From an uncultured Lachnospiraceae bacterium (lineage in GTDB: Bacteria > Bacillota > Clostridia > Lachnospirales > Lachnospiraceae): a DNA stretch of 64,000 bases. Position 1 is the stretch's first letter. The number at the start of each line of letters is the position of its first letter. Position numbers and translations under genes: made by a program. Location of the stretch: the NCBI GenBank assembly GCA_947089905.1, contig CAMUMG010000004.1, positions 1 through 64,000 of the forward strand. Direction: 5' to 3'. Positions 43,949 to 53,430 of the stretch are shown one piece after another. Under the pieces are notes generated by a model. The model did no database searches. It was not told the DNA's origin and saw only the letters and a list, made by a program, of their open reading frames with translations.

Positions 43949-45277
43949 TTAGATCCGATTTAGATACTTACGTATTTCCCAATCTGTTACCTGCATCATA
44001 TAATCCTTCCATTCCTCTTTCTTTGTTTCAATATATCGTTTAGAAACATATTGTCCTAATACATTTTGTAAAAACTCACTGGATTCAAACTCTTTTACGG
44101 CCTCTTGTAAACTGCATGGTAACTGTTGGATCCCTTGTCTTTTTCTTTCTTCTTCATCTAACAATGTTAAATTAAAATCAAGTGGAGTTGGAGGATTTAA
44201 CTTATTTTCAATTCCATCCAAACCTGCTGCTAAACAACAGGCAAGTACAAGATAAGGATTAGAAGATGGATCAGGACAACGTAGCTCTATTCTTGTATGA
44301 TCTCCACGAATAGTTGGAATACGAATTAACTGACTGCGATTGACTGCTGACCATGCAATATAAATAGGAGCTTCATATCCTGAAACAAGTCGTTTATAAG
44401 AATTTATAAGCGGATTTGTAATTGCTGTCATTGGACAGATATGTTTCATTAAGCCTGCAATAAAATGATACGCATTTTTACTTAATCCTAAACTATCATT
44501 TGGATCAGCAAATAGATTCATTCCATCTTTCCATAAAGACATATTGACGTGCATACCAGAACCATTTACTCCATACTTTGGTTTTGGCATAAAAGTTGCA
44601 TGAAGTCCATGACGTTTTGCTATTGTTCTGACTGCCAGTTTAAATGTCATAATATTATCGGCTGTTTTTAGTGCATTATCGTATTTAAAATCGATTTCAT
44701 GCTGTGCAGGTGCAGCCTCATGATGTGATGCTTCCACTTCAAATCCCATCTCTTCTAATGTTAAAACAATTTCTCTTCTTGCATTTTCTCCAAAATCTAC
44801 TGGTCCAATATCAAAATATCCACCCATTTCCTCTGTTTGTGTTGTAGGATTTCCATTTTCCAGAGTATTAAATAAAAAAAACTCACATTCTGGACCAACT
44901 TCAAAAGTAATTCCAAGTTCTTTTGCTCTATGGATTGTCTTTTTTAATAAATATCTTGGATCACCCTCAAATGGTGTATTATCTTCTCGATAAACATCAC
45001 AGATAAAACGTGCTACTTTTCCCTGTTGTGGTCGCCATGGAAAGATTACAAAACTATCTAAATCAGGATGTAAAAATAAATCTGCTTCCTGTGGTTGTGT
45101 AAAACCTCGAATTGCAGAACCATCAAACATATATTGGTTATTTAATACTCTTTCTATTTGACTTGTTGTTACTGCTACATTTTTTAATTCTCCAAAAATA
45201 TCTGTAAACTGTAATCGAATAAATTCTACATCTTCTTTTTCTATTAATTCTAAAATATCCTGTCTGGTGTAGCTCAT
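43949..45277 (-). CDS. glnA: Glutamine synthetase, type I
   Basis: Makes glutamine from glutamate, ammonia and ATP. 442 residues, the GSI-alpha size. Motifs: an N-terminal FTDIFGELKNV, GPECEFFLF, EASHHEAAPAQHEIDF, NGSGMHVNMSLWKDG and IRGDHTRIELRCPDPSSNPY. No adenylylation-site Tyr loop is seen, as expected for this type. ATG at 45277 with GGAGAT. Regulation probably by the leader at 45278-45372. Confidence 0.96.
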   Translation of the reverse strand: MSYTRQDILELIEKEDVEFIRLQFTDIFGELKNVAVTTSQIERVLNNQYMFDGSAIRGFTQPQEADLFLHPDLDSFVIFPWRPQQGKVARFICDVYREDNTPFEGDPRYLLKKTIHRAKELGITFEVGPECEFFLFNTLENGNPTTQTEEMGGYFDIGPVDFGENARREIVLTLEEMGFEVEASHHEAAPAQHEIDFKYDNALKTADNIMTFKLAVRTIAKRHGLHATFMPKPKYGVNGSGMHVNMSLWKDGMNLFADPNDSLGLSKNAYHFIAGLMKHICPMTAITNPLINSYKRLVSGYEAPIYIAWSAVNRSQLIRIPTIRGDHTRIELRCPDPSSNPYLVLACCLAAGLDGIENKLNPPTPLDFNLTLLDEEERKRQGIQQLPCSLQEAVKEFESSEFLQNVLGQYVSKRYIETKKEEWKDYMMQVTDWEIRKYLNRI

Positions 45278-45321
45278 TATATCTCCATTTCTTTTACTAA
45301 TTTATTAATATAGAATAAAAA

Positions 45322-45355
45322 GAGCAAAAACGTTCTTTCTTGAACGCCCTTGCTC
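45322..45355 (-). terminator. Attenuator hairpin in the glnA leader
   Basis: Minus-strand RNA GAGCAAGGGCGUUC pairs with GAACGUUUUUGCUC across a six-base loop (14 bp, three G-U) and is followed by UUUUUAUUC. It starts only about 10 bases after the predicted transcription start, so the gene is transcribed only if the hairpin is prevented or read through. The nearby ANTAR protein is a candidate antiterminator. Confidence 0.7.
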
Positions 45356-45365
45356 ATGATTTTAC

Positions 45366-45394
45366 ATCTTAACAGTAGAACTTAAAAATGTCAA
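45366..45394 (-). promoter_or_regulatory. Promoter of glnA
   Basis: Minus strand TTGACA (45389-45394), 17 bases, TAAGAT (45366-45371), a strong sigma-A site. Confidence 0.85.
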
Positions 45395-45428
45395 TCCTCA
45401 TTTTAAAGAAAGGTCAGGTTAAATTTTT

Positions 45429-47213
45429 TCATGTCTTAGAAATTTCAATTCCAAGTTCCTCTAACTGTTTTTGATCTACTTTATCTGGAGCTTGTGTCAT
45501 AAGACAGGAAGCGTCTTTTACTTTTGGAAATGCAATAACATCTCGGATAGAATCTTCTTTCGCCATTAACATAACAAGGCGATCAAGCCCATAAGCAAGT
45601 CCTGCATGTGGTGGAACTCCATATTTAAAAGCATTTAAAAGAAATCCAAATTGATTATAGGCTGCCTCTTTTGTAAATCCCAAAGCCTCAAACATTTTTT
45701 CTTGGATATGATTTTGGAAAATACGAACACTTCCTCCACCAAGTTCTGTACCATTTAATACAATATCATATGCTTTGGCACGAACTTTTCCCGGATTCGT
45801 TTCTAAAAATTCTAGATCCTCTTCCATTGGCATAGTAAATGGATGGTGCATTGCAACATAGCGTTTTTCTTCTTCAGAATACTCTAAAAGCGGAAATTCA
45901 GTTATCCAAACAAACTTATACTCTTTCTTATCTAATAATTCAAATTCCTTTGCTAGTTTTAAACGTAAATTTCCCAGTACATCAAAAACAACTTTATCCC
46001 TATCTGCCGCAAAGAACATTAAATCTCCCGGTTTTGCATCCATTGCTTCTATTAAGGCAGATAACTCTTGTTCTTTCATAAACTTTGCAAAAGAAGATTT
46101 ATATGATCCATCTGCAAGAACTGCTAAATAGGCTAATCCCTTTGCTCCAAATTCCTTTGCATAGTCAATGAGAGCATCAATTTTTTTCCGTGGCATCTCC
46201 GCTTTTCCTGTAACATTGATTCCACGTACGGAACCCTTTGTTTCTAACGCTGAACGAAAAACAGAAAACTCACAATTTTCTACTATCTTACTTACATCTT
46301 TTAATTCCATTCCAAATCGAAGATCCGGCTTATCTGAGCCAAAACGTTCCATAGCTTCCTTCCAAGTCATTCTAGGAATTGGAACTAAAACATCTACTCC
46401 TAATAATTCACGAAATAATTTTGCTAAAAGTCTTTCATTGACATCAATCACATCATCGACATCTACAAAAGATAACTCCATATCAATCTGTGTAAATTCT
46501 GGTTGACGATCTGCACGCAGATCTTCATCTCGAAAACATCTTGCAATCTGAAAATAGCGGTCATAGCCAGAACACATTAATAATTGCTTAAATAGTTGTG
46601 GTGACTGTGGAAGGGCATAAAAATTTCCTTGATGAATTCTACTTGGCACTAAATAATCTCTCGCCCCTTCTGGTGTACTCTTTGTCAACATTGGAGTTTC
46701 AATTTCTAAAAATCCTTCTTCCTCTAAAAATTGACGTGTTAACATGGTTACACGACTTCGCATCATTAAATTTCTTTGTAAATCAGGTCTTCTCAAATCC
46801 AAATATCGATATTTTAACCTCAATTCTTCTTTGGTTTTTGAATTTTCTTCAATTGGAAACGGAGGGGTTTCTGCTTCTGATAAAATTCGCAATTCACTTG
46901 CTCGAATCTCAATTTCACCTGTAGCAAGTGTTTCATTTACTGCCCCTGAACGTATTTCTACTCTACCTACTACAGCAATTACATACTCACTTTTTAACGT
47001 TTCTGCCTTTTTAAATCCATCTGTTCCAATATCTTTTTCCTCAAAAATAATCTGTAACAGTCCACTGCGATCTCTTAAATCGACAAAAATAATTCCGCCT
47101 TTATTTCTACTTTTTGCTACCCAGCCCATCACAGTCACATCTGTTCCAATCTGCTGCTTTGAAACTTCAGTACATCTGTGACTTCTTTTTAATCCTTTCA
47201 TCGACTCAGCCAT
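45429..47213 (-). CDS. aspS: Aspartyl-tRNA synthetase
   Basis: 594 residues, bacterial class II type. OB-fold anticodon domain (VTVMGWVAKSRNKGGIIFVD), motif 2 (FRDEDLRADRQPEFTQIDME), the GAD insertion domain and motif 3 (GLAYGLDRLVMLM). Since GatCAB is present, the enzyme could be non-discriminating and charge tRNA(Asn) too; the sequence alone does not settle this. ATG at 47213; GGAGG is 13 bases before, and an ATG four codons on is possible. Confidence 0.96.
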   Translation of the reverse strand: MAESMKGLKRSHRCTEVSKQQIGTDVTVMGWVAKSRNKGGIIFVDLRDRSGLLQIIFEEKDIGTDGFKKAETLKSEYVIAVVGRVEIRSGAVNETLATGEIEIRASELRILSEAETPPFPIEENSKTKEELRLKYRYLDLRRPDLQRNLMMRSRVTMLTRQFLEEEGFLEIETPMLTKSTPEGARDYLVPSRIHQGNFYALPQSPQLFKQLLMCSGYDRYFQIARCFRDEDLRADRQPEFTQIDMELSFVDVDDVIDVNERLLAKLFRELLGVDVLVPIPRMTWKEAMERFGSDKPDLRFGMELKDVSKIVENCEFSVFRSALETKGSVRGINVTGKAEMPRKKIDALIDYAKEFGAKGLAYLAVLADGSYKSSFAKFMKEQELSALIEAMDAKPGDLMFFAADRDKVVFDVLGNLRLKLAKEFELLDKKEYKFVWITEFPLLEYSEEEKRYVAMHHPFTMPMEEDLEFLETNPGKVRAKAYDIVLNGTELGGGSVRIFQNHIQEKMFEALGFTKEAAYNQFGFLLNAFKYGVPPHAGLAYGLDRLVMLMAKEDSIRDVIAFPKVKDASCLMTQAPDKVDQKQLEELGIEISKT

Positions 47214-47250
47214 AGTATACTATTATCCTCCTGTTTTTCATAAAAAAAGT

Positions 47251-47898
47251 CTAATAAGTAGCCGCTTTACTTTTTTTCCCGAATTGTTGATTACTTTTTA
47301 TAATATAATTTTGAATCTGTTTAAATTCTTCGGAATGTATTACTCGCATAAAAGCCAAAAATATCTTCATATCAAAATTTTTAACTTCATCAATCATAAG
47401 TTCCATTGTAGTATCAATATCAAATGCTGTTCTATAGTGTCGCTCTGACACTAATGCAGAAAATACATCACAAGGTCTTAAAATCTTTGCTCCAAGTGGA
47501 ATATCCTCTCCTTTTAAATTTCCCGGATATCCAGAACCATCTATATTTTCATGATGATGATAGACTGCCATTAAAATTCTATCATTAAATTTGTTTGTTG
47601 ATTTTAATATTTCATATCCAATCGTTGGGTGCATTCGAACATACTTTATTTCTTCAATCTGTAATGAGTTTTTCTTTCTTCCATAAAGATATTGTCCTAA
47701 TTTCAATTTTCCAATATCATGAACCAATCCTGCTTGTTCTAATTCTATACAAAACTCTTCTGCTAAAGAAAGTTCTTTTGATAAAAGATAAGCTAAACGG
47801 CTCACTAAAGTTCCGTGGGCAACTGCATCTTCAATATCCTCCATCGTTGCGTACTTTTTCATAGAAATTAAAAGATTGAGTATTTCGATTCGTTGCAT
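47251..47898 (-). CDS. HD-GYP domain protein, probable cyclic-di-GMP phosphodiesterase
   Basis: 215 residues. HDIGKLKLG (metal His-Asp), a second His in MHPTIGYEIL, and HHENIDGSGYP, matching the HHExxDGxGYP signature. The domain is alone, without receiver or membrane parts. It starts close after hemZ, so it is in the rel-MBL-hemZ-HDGYP-aspS row. Confidence 0.85.
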   Translation of the reverse strand: MQRIEILNLLISMKKYATMEDIEDAVAHGTLVSRLAYLLSKELSLAEEFCIELEQAGLVHDIGKLKLGQYLYGRKKNSLQIEEIKYVRMHPTIGYEILKSTNKFNDRILMAVYHHHENIDGSGYPGNLKGEDIPLGAKILRPCDVFSALVSERHYRTAFDIDTTMELMIDEVKNFDMKIFLAFMRVIHSEEFKQIQNYIIKSNQQFGKKSKAATY

Positions 47899-47913
47899 GG
47901 TTCTATAGTCCTC

Positions 47914-49398
47914 CTATTGCCCATACTGTTGATAAAACATTTGTTTTCTCTGAATCATTTCATCAATTCTTGTAATATAGTCTGTCAGGCTCTTAACATT
48001 TTCAACTCGTTCAATCTGTCCTGTCTTTGGAAATACAAACTTTGAAGTTGCTCCAGAACCAAGGGCCAAAATAGTCTGACGTTCTTCCATAATTAAGATA
48101 TTATAAATTCCCTCTTTACCTTTTTTAGCATATCCAATATTCTCTAAATTTTCTTCCATATGTTTTTGACGGTATAAATAATATGGGAAATATCCATTTT
48201 CTTTTGCAAACTGGCTGGTTAGTTCCTGCATCTTTCCCACTTCCTTTGCCTTTAAACCCATATATTGCTCTTTTTGTGTATTTAATCTTGCCGCTCGTTT
48301 TCTTGCAAGTGTATGCACTGTTAAACTATCCGGATCAAGAGTTTTAATCCTTGAAAGAGTATATGTCACATCTTCTGGAGTTTCTCCTGGCAGTCCAATA
48401 ATTAAATCCATATTAATATTTTCATGCCCAACTTCTCTTGCTAAAAAAAACGCCTCTTCAATTTGCTTTGCAGTATGCCTTCTGCCAATTAGATCAAGCG
48501 TTTTTTGCTGCATTGACTGAGGGTTGATAGAAATTCTTGTGACATTTTCCTCTTTTAAAACCTCTAACTTTTCTCTAGTAATACTATCAGGTCTTCCAGC
48601 CTCTACTGTAAATTCTTCCACTTTAGAACAGTCAAAACTATTCCATACAAACTTTAACAATTCTTTCAACTGTTTTGATGTTAAAGTAGTTGGCGTTCCT
48701 CCTCCAAAGTAAATGGTTTTTAATGGTCTATCTCGCATCCTGTTTGCTGTATAGAGAATTTCTTTATATAATGCCTCTAAATAAGGTTCTACTAATTTAG
48801 AAAAATGTTCTAAAGGATAAGAAGGAAATGAGCAGTATGCACAAGTAGTCGGGCAAAACGGAATTCCTAAATATAAACTATAACTATTTTCTTCATTTAT
48901 TACATCTAAAATTTCTCTTTCTCGTTTTGCTATTTCCAGACAAATTGAAATTTTTTCTTTGGAACAAAGATAAGTTTCTTTCATAAAATCGCATATCTTT
49001 TCCTCTTTTATTCCCTGTTCCAGTTTATCAAGCACTAACTTTACTGGTCTGACTCCTGTAAGAGTTCCCCATGGCAGTGTCTTTTTTGTCCACTCAGATA
49101 GGATCTGATATAAACTGCGATGCAGTTTAATACGATAAGCCCTTTTCTTTTCTTCCATTTCACCAAAAAGAGTAACCTTCTGCGAAACAGAAAGTGTTTT
49201 TTCTGGAGCTTCTGTTCCAGTAAGTGTTATTTGAAAACTCTGTTCCAAAAGATACAATATAATTTGAAGAAATGGTTGCTCTACACATTCTTTCTCTTCT
49301 GTCTTTATAACAGTAATTATCTCCTCTGGATAAAATGCTGAAACCAGTGGTCGAATATCTTGTTCATAATCTTCTCCTAGCAAGATCAATTTAATCAT
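47914..49398 (-). CDS. hemZ: HemZ-like radical SAM coproporphyrinogen dehydrogenase
   Basis: 494 residues: an N-terminal domain of about 160 residues (SEWTKKTLPWGTLTGVRPVK), then the radical SAM core with CPTTCAYCSF binding the 4Fe-4S cluster and YFGGGTPTTL. The HemZ architecture separates it from HemN and HemW. Probable oxygen-independent haem-precursor enzyme; this organism may lack a full haem pathway, so another substrate is possible. Confidence 0.85.
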   Translation of the reverse strand: MIKLILLGEDYEQDIRPLVSAFYPEEIITVIKTEEKECVEQPFLQIILYLLEQSFQITLTGTEAPEKTLSVSQKVTLFGEMEEKKRAYRIKLHRSLYQILSEWTKKTLPWGTLTGVRPVKLVLDKLEQGIKEEKICDFMKETYLCSKEKISICLEIAKREREILDVINEENSYSLYLGIPFCPTTCAYCSFPSYPLEHFSKLVEPYLEALYKEILYTANRMRDRPLKTIYFGGGTPTTLTSKQLKELLKFVWNSFDCSKVEEFTVEAGRPDSITREKLEVLKEENVTRISINPQSMQQKTLDLIGRRHTAKQIEEAFFLAREVGHENINMDLIIGLPGETPEDVTYTLSRIKTLDPDSLTVHTLARKRAARLNTQKEQYMGLKAKEVGKMQELTSQFAKENGYFPYYLYRQKHMEENLENIGYAKKGKEGIYNILIMEERQTILALGSGATSKFVFPKTGQIERVENVKSLTDYITRIDEMIQRKQMFYQQYGQ

Positions 49399-49423
49399 AC
49401 TTTAATTCCAGATTCTTTCTTCC

Positions 49424-50050
49424 CTAAAAAAAGGGATTATTTTTCTTTTCGTATCCAATTGTTGTCTGATTTCCATGTCCGGGATAAACTACTGTTTCGT
49501 CAGGCAGACTAAATAGTTTCTCTTTTATAGAATTTAGTAATACCTCCTCTTTTCCTGTCGGAAAATCACTCCTTCCGATACTTTGAAAAAATAAAGTATC
49601 TCCTGAAAATAAAATTTTCTGACTTGGAAGGTAATAACATACCCCTCCTACTGTATGTCCGGGTGTATGAATTACATGAAATGTAAATCCACCTAAATTC
49701 AACTCTTCTTTATCGGAAACTATAACATCTTCAAAATAGCTGCAAGAACATCCAAATAAATCACTGCAATTTAATTTCGGATTTTTAGCTATAGTAAAAT
49801 CCCCTTCTCCTAAATAAGAGCTCACATGAAATTTTTCTGCCAATTCTATAGCTGCCCCAATATGATCAAAATGTCCATGTGTTAAGAGAATTCCGCTTAC
49901 TATTCCCATATTCTTGGCTGTTAAACTAATTTTTTCTGCCTCTGCCCCTGGATCTACTATTACGACCTTCCCTTTTAAAACATTCTGAAGTAAATAACAA
50001 TTTGTCTGTACTACACCAACCGTCAAACAACTAATTTTATATTCTTCCAC
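49424..50050 (-). CDS. MBL-fold hydrolase, glyoxalase II-like
   Basis: 208 residues. Metallo-beta-lactamase motifs THGHFDH, TPGHTVGGV and FSGDTLF, with HGNQT near the end, binding two metals. These proteins cut thioesters or phosphoesters; this size is common for small YcbL-like hydrolases. It follows rel by 20 bp. Confidence 0.85.
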   Translation of the reverse strand: MEEYKISCLTVGVVQTNCYLLQNVLKGKVVIVDPGAEAEKISLTAKNMGIVSGILLTHGHFDHIGAAIELAEKFHVSSYLGEGDFTIAKNPKLNCSDLFGCSCSYFEDVIVSDKEELNLGGFTFHVIHTPGHTVGGVCYYLPSQKILFSGDTLFFQSIGRSDFPTGKEEVLLNSIKEKLFSLPDETVVYPGHGNQTTIGYEKKNNPFF

Positions 50051-50070
50051 TAAAATATCCGCCTTTCTCT

Positions 50071-52365
50071 TTAACCGGAAGTTCTTTCAATATCTATGAT
50101 ATCTTCTATATTTCTCAACTTTTTAATAATAAAATCTAACTGTTCTGTTCCATTCACCTCAAAACGAGCGGAAAGTGTTGTCACTTCACGTTTACTATTT
50201 TTTGTATTGATATATTCTATATTAATATCATTTTCTGTAAATACTTTCGATATTCCAAATAAAACTCCCTTGTGATTATTGGCATAAATATTAATTTCTA
50301 CTATATAATTATTTGTTTGTGAAGATTCATTTTTAGGGACATTCCACTCTGCGTCAATCAAACGGATACGTTCCTCTTTTGGCATATTAATAATATTAAT
50401 ACAATCTGTGCGATGGATAGAAACCCCTCTGCCTCTGGTAATAAATCCGATGATCTCATCTCCCGGTACAGGAGAACAGCACCTTGAAAAATGAACTTCT
50501 AAATCATCCATTCCCTGAACTATAATTCCGCCTCTATTCTTTTTTGGTTTTCTCTTATTTGTATTAGATTTTATATCCTCTAACATTTCTAAGATAGTGG
50601 CATCTGAAATTTCTTTTTTATGTCGCTTTTCATACTCTTCCTGTAGTCGATTGATAATTTGACCTTCTTTTAATGCACCATGTCCGACTGCTGCACAAAT
50701 TGACTCCCAGTCTTTAAGACCATACTTTCTAATACAAGATTCTATATATTCTGGTTTTGTAAGATTACCCAATATAAGCCCTTTTGACTTACAATACACA
50801 TTTAATAATTCTCTGCCACGGATAATATTATCTTCTTTAATTTCCGCCTTAAACCACTGATTAATTTTATTTTTGGCCTGTGTACTTTTCACTAAATTAA
50901 GCCAATCACGACTTGGACCTTTGGAATTTTGGGAAGTAATAATTTCTATCTGATCGCCATTTTGAATTACATAATCAAACGTTACCATTCTACCACTGAC
51001 TCTTGCTCCTACCATTTTATTGCCAACTGCACTATGAATACTATAGGCAAAATCAATCGGTGTAGAACCTGCGGGAAGATTTTTGACATCTCCCGTTGGT
51101 GTAAAACAGTATACAGAATCAGAAAAGAGATCTAAATCATTTTTTAAAAGTCTTAAAAACTCTTTATTATCCGACATTTCTTTTTGCCATTCTAAAATCT
51201 GGCGAAGCCAAGTTAATTTTGCCTCTTCCGTATCCCTTGATTTTTTTCCATCCTGTGCTTCCTTATATCTCCAATGGGCCGCAATTCCATACTCCGCAAT
51301 TCGGTGCATCTCATATGTTCGAATTTGAATTTCAAATGGCTGTCCCTGTGGACCAATTAATGTTGTATGGAGTGATTGATACATATTTGGTTTTGGCATA
51401 GCAATATAATCTTTAAACCGTCCTGGAATTGGCTTATACATCTCATGAATGATTCCTAAAGCAGCATAACAATCCTTTACTGTATTCACAACAATCCGCA
51501 CAGCAAATAAATCATAGATCTGTTCTAATGTTTTATTCTGATTTATCATTTTCTTATAAATACTAAAAAAATGTTTTACTCTTCCATCCACTTTAGCTTC
51601 AATGCCCGCCCTTTTAATTTGGACACTGACTTCATCAATAATCTGTGCAATAAAACTTTCTCGTTCCTCCTTATTTAAATCAAGTTTTACCGATAGATCA
51701 TGATAAACTTCTGGCTCTAAATATTTTAAAGACAGATCATCTAGTTCAATTTTAATCTTAGAGATTCCTAACCGCTGTGCAATTGGGGCATAAATATCCA
51801 TTGTTTCTCTGGATTTTTCAATCTGCTTTTGTGGTGTTTGATACTGCATTGTACGCATATTGTGAAGACGATCCGCTAATTTAATTAAAATAACACGGAT
51901 ATCCTTTGCCATTGCCAAAAACATCTTTCTCAAATTTTCTGCTTGAACTTCTACTTTATCTTTCGAATAAGTCAGTTGTGTCAGTTTTGTCACTCCTTCT
52001 ACTAACTGAACAACTTCTTCTCCAAATAAACCTTTTAATTCGTCATAGGAAATATCCGTATCCTCTAATACATCATGTAAAATTCCAGCAATAATTGTTT
52101 CTTTATCTAATTGTAATTCTGATAAAATAATACCAACACAAAGTGGATGAATAATATATGGCTCTCCAGATTTCCGCTTCTGATCTTTATGTGCTTTTGA
52201 CGCAACCTGATACGCCTTCTCAACTGCGGATAAATCCGTGGAAGGATGATAGTTGCGTATTACTTTTACTAAGTCTTTATATAACTCTTCCGGGCTTGTA
52301 AAATCTACCGGAGTTTCCACTGAACGCTCTGTTTGTTCTCTCAACCCATCTTCCATAAGAACCAT
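50071..52365 (-). CDS. rel: (p)ppGpp synthetase/hydrolase, Rel/SpoT type
   Basis: Makes and breaks (p)ppGpp in the stringent response. 764 residues, the bifunctional length. HD hydrolase (HDVLEDTDISYDEL, KLADRLHNMRTM), synthetase (RFKDYIAMPKPNMYQSLHTT), TGS (VYCFTPTGDVKNLPAGSTPI) and a C-terminal ACT domain. ATG with AAAGGAAA. Its promoter is visible at 52405-52433. Confidence 0.96.
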   Translation of the reverse strand: MVLMEDGLREQTERSVETPVDFTSPEELYKDLVKVIRNYHPSTDLSAVEKAYQVASKAHKDQKRKSGEPYIIHPLCVGIILSELQLDKETIIAGILHDVLEDTDISYDELKGLFGEEVVQLVEGVTKLTQLTYSKDKVEVQAENLRKMFLAMAKDIRVILIKLADRLHNMRTMQYQTPQKQIEKSRETMDIYAPIAQRLGISKIKIELDDLSLKYLEPEVYHDLSVKLDLNKEERESFIAQIIDEVSVQIKRAGIEAKVDGRVKHFFSIYKKMINQNKTLEQIYDLFAVRIVVNTVKDCYAALGIIHEMYKPIPGRFKDYIAMPKPNMYQSLHTTLIGPQGQPFEIQIRTYEMHRIAEYGIAAHWRYKEAQDGKKSRDTEEAKLTWLRQILEWQKEMSDNKEFLRLLKNDLDLFSDSVYCFTPTGDVKNLPAGSTPIDFAYSIHSAVGNKMVGARVSGRMVTFDYVIQNGDQIEIITSQNSKGPSRDWLNLVKSTQAKNKINQWFKAEIKEDNIIRGRELLNVYCKSKGLILGNLTKPEYIESCIRKYGLKDWESICAAVGHGALKEGQIINRLQEEYEKRHKKEISDATILEMLEDIKSNTNKRKPKKNRGGIIVQGMDDLEVHFSRCCSPVPGDEIIGFITRGRGVSIHRTDCINIINMPKEERIRLIDAEWNVPKNESSQTNNYIVEINIYANNHKGVLFGISKVFTENDINIEYINTKNSKREVTTLSARFEVNGTEQLDFIIKKLRNIEDIIDIERTSG

Positions 52366-52404
52366 TTCCTTTCTTTTTTAAGTATTACAAATCTTATTTA
52401 GATG

Positions 52405-52433
52405 ATTATAATGAATTTTTTCCGAAAAATCAA
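52405..52433 (-). promoter_or_regulatory. Promoter of rel
   Basis: Minus strand TTGATT (52428-52433), 17 bases, TATAAT (52405-52410). Confidence 0.75.
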
Positions 52434-52525
52434 TCATTAACATAAAAAAGTTAATTTTGTCCCTGCTTTTTCACTAATTGGCAAAATTTTCTATAGATTT
52501 ATGATCCTGTTCAATCTGTTTTTCA

Positions 52526-52554
52526 TTGTCATTTGTGTCTTTTTATGTTATAAT
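52526..52554 (+). promoter_or_regulatory. Promoter of the TM1266-like gene
   Basis: TTGTCA (52526-52531), 17 bases, TATAAT (52549-52554). GAGGAG and the ATG follow at 52583-52601. Confidence 0.8.
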
Positions 52555-52598
52555 TTTATGTTGAAATAAGTCACTAAAACTAAGAGGAGTAAAAATAT

Positions 52599-52853
52599 AT
52601 GGAAACTAGAGTAGCTGTTATTGGAATTATAATAGAAAATTTAGATTCTATAGAACGTTTAAATCAACTTCTTCACGAATTTAACCAATATATTATTGGA
52701 AGAATGGGGATTCCTTATAGAGAAAAAAAAATCAATATTATTAGTGTTGCTATTGATGCACCTATAGATAAAATCAATGCACTCACCGGAAAGATCGGTC
52801 GTCTTACCGGTGTCCATGCAAAAGCAGTGTATTCTAATTTACAAACTCATTAA
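52599..52853 (+). CDS. TM1266-type regulator of iron-only hydrogenase systems
   Basis: 84 residues. The whole protein matches the TM1266 family outline: VAVIGIIIENLDSIERLNQL, then IGRMGIPYREKKINIISVAI and a final TGKIGRLTGVHAKAVY. The fold is ferredoxin-like, related to NikR ligand domains. In anaerobes it is linked to hydrogenase maturation genes hydE, hydF and hydG; none of those are in this window, so the link is from the family only. Confidence 0.8.
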   Translation: METRVAVIGIIIENLDSIERLNQLLHEFNQYIIGRMGIPYREKKINIISVAIDAPIDKINALTGKIGRLTGVHAKAVYSNLQTH

Positions 52854-52860
52854 TACTGCA

Positions 52861-53265
52861 TTATCCTTCTAGTAACTTTACATAAAAAGTTCTGTTTCTA
52901 GGTCCATCAAATTCACAAAAATAAACATCCTGCCATGTTCCCAAAATAAGCGATCCTTTACTGATAATTAAATGTGCAGATGCCCCCACTACAGAAGATT
53001 TCATATGTGCATGGGAATTTCCCTCAAAGTGCCGGTATGCTGTATCAGAGGTTGGAAATACTTTTTCCATTCCATAAATAATATCAGATACGACATCTGG
53101 ATCTGCATTTTCATTGATAGTAATTCCAGCCGTTGTATGAGGACAATAGATTACTGCAATTCCCTCTTTTATTTTACTCTCTTCTAAATCTTTTCGGATT
53201 AAATCTGTAATCTTTAACATTGTCTGTCTGGGTTTCATCATTAAATGGTGCTCAAATAAATTCAT
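52861..53265 (-). CDS. YjbQ/UPF0047 family protein
   Basis: 134 residues, normal. Motifs CPHTTAGITINENADPDV and NSHAHMKSSVVG supply the conserved Cys, His and Asn around a probable metal site. Members have weak thiamine phosphate synthase activity; the true role is unknown. Converges with the TM1266-like gene. Confidence 0.85.
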   Translation of the reverse strand: MNLFEHHLMMKPRQTMLKITDLIRKDLEESKIKEGIAVIYCPHTTAGITINENADPDVVSDIIYGMEKVFPTSDTAYRHFEGNSHAHMKSSVVGASAHLIISKGSLILGTWQDVYFCEFDGPRNRTFYVKLLEG

Positions 53266-53354
53266 TTATTTATTGCTCCTTTCTCTCCTCTCTTTTTTAT
53301 TATAACGAAAGAGAGATTTCTTGTCTATCATTCTGGTATACTAAAAATTTTTCC

Positions 53355-53383
53355 TTTAAAAATAAATACCAATGTGATATACT
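53355..53383 (+). promoter_or_regulatory. Promoter of apt
   Basis: TTTAAA (53355-53360), 17 bases, TATACT (53378-53383). Confidence 0.6.
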
Positions 53384-53430
53384 AAATCCGGATGATACCA
53401 TAACAAAACTGTACAGAAATGAGGTTAACC

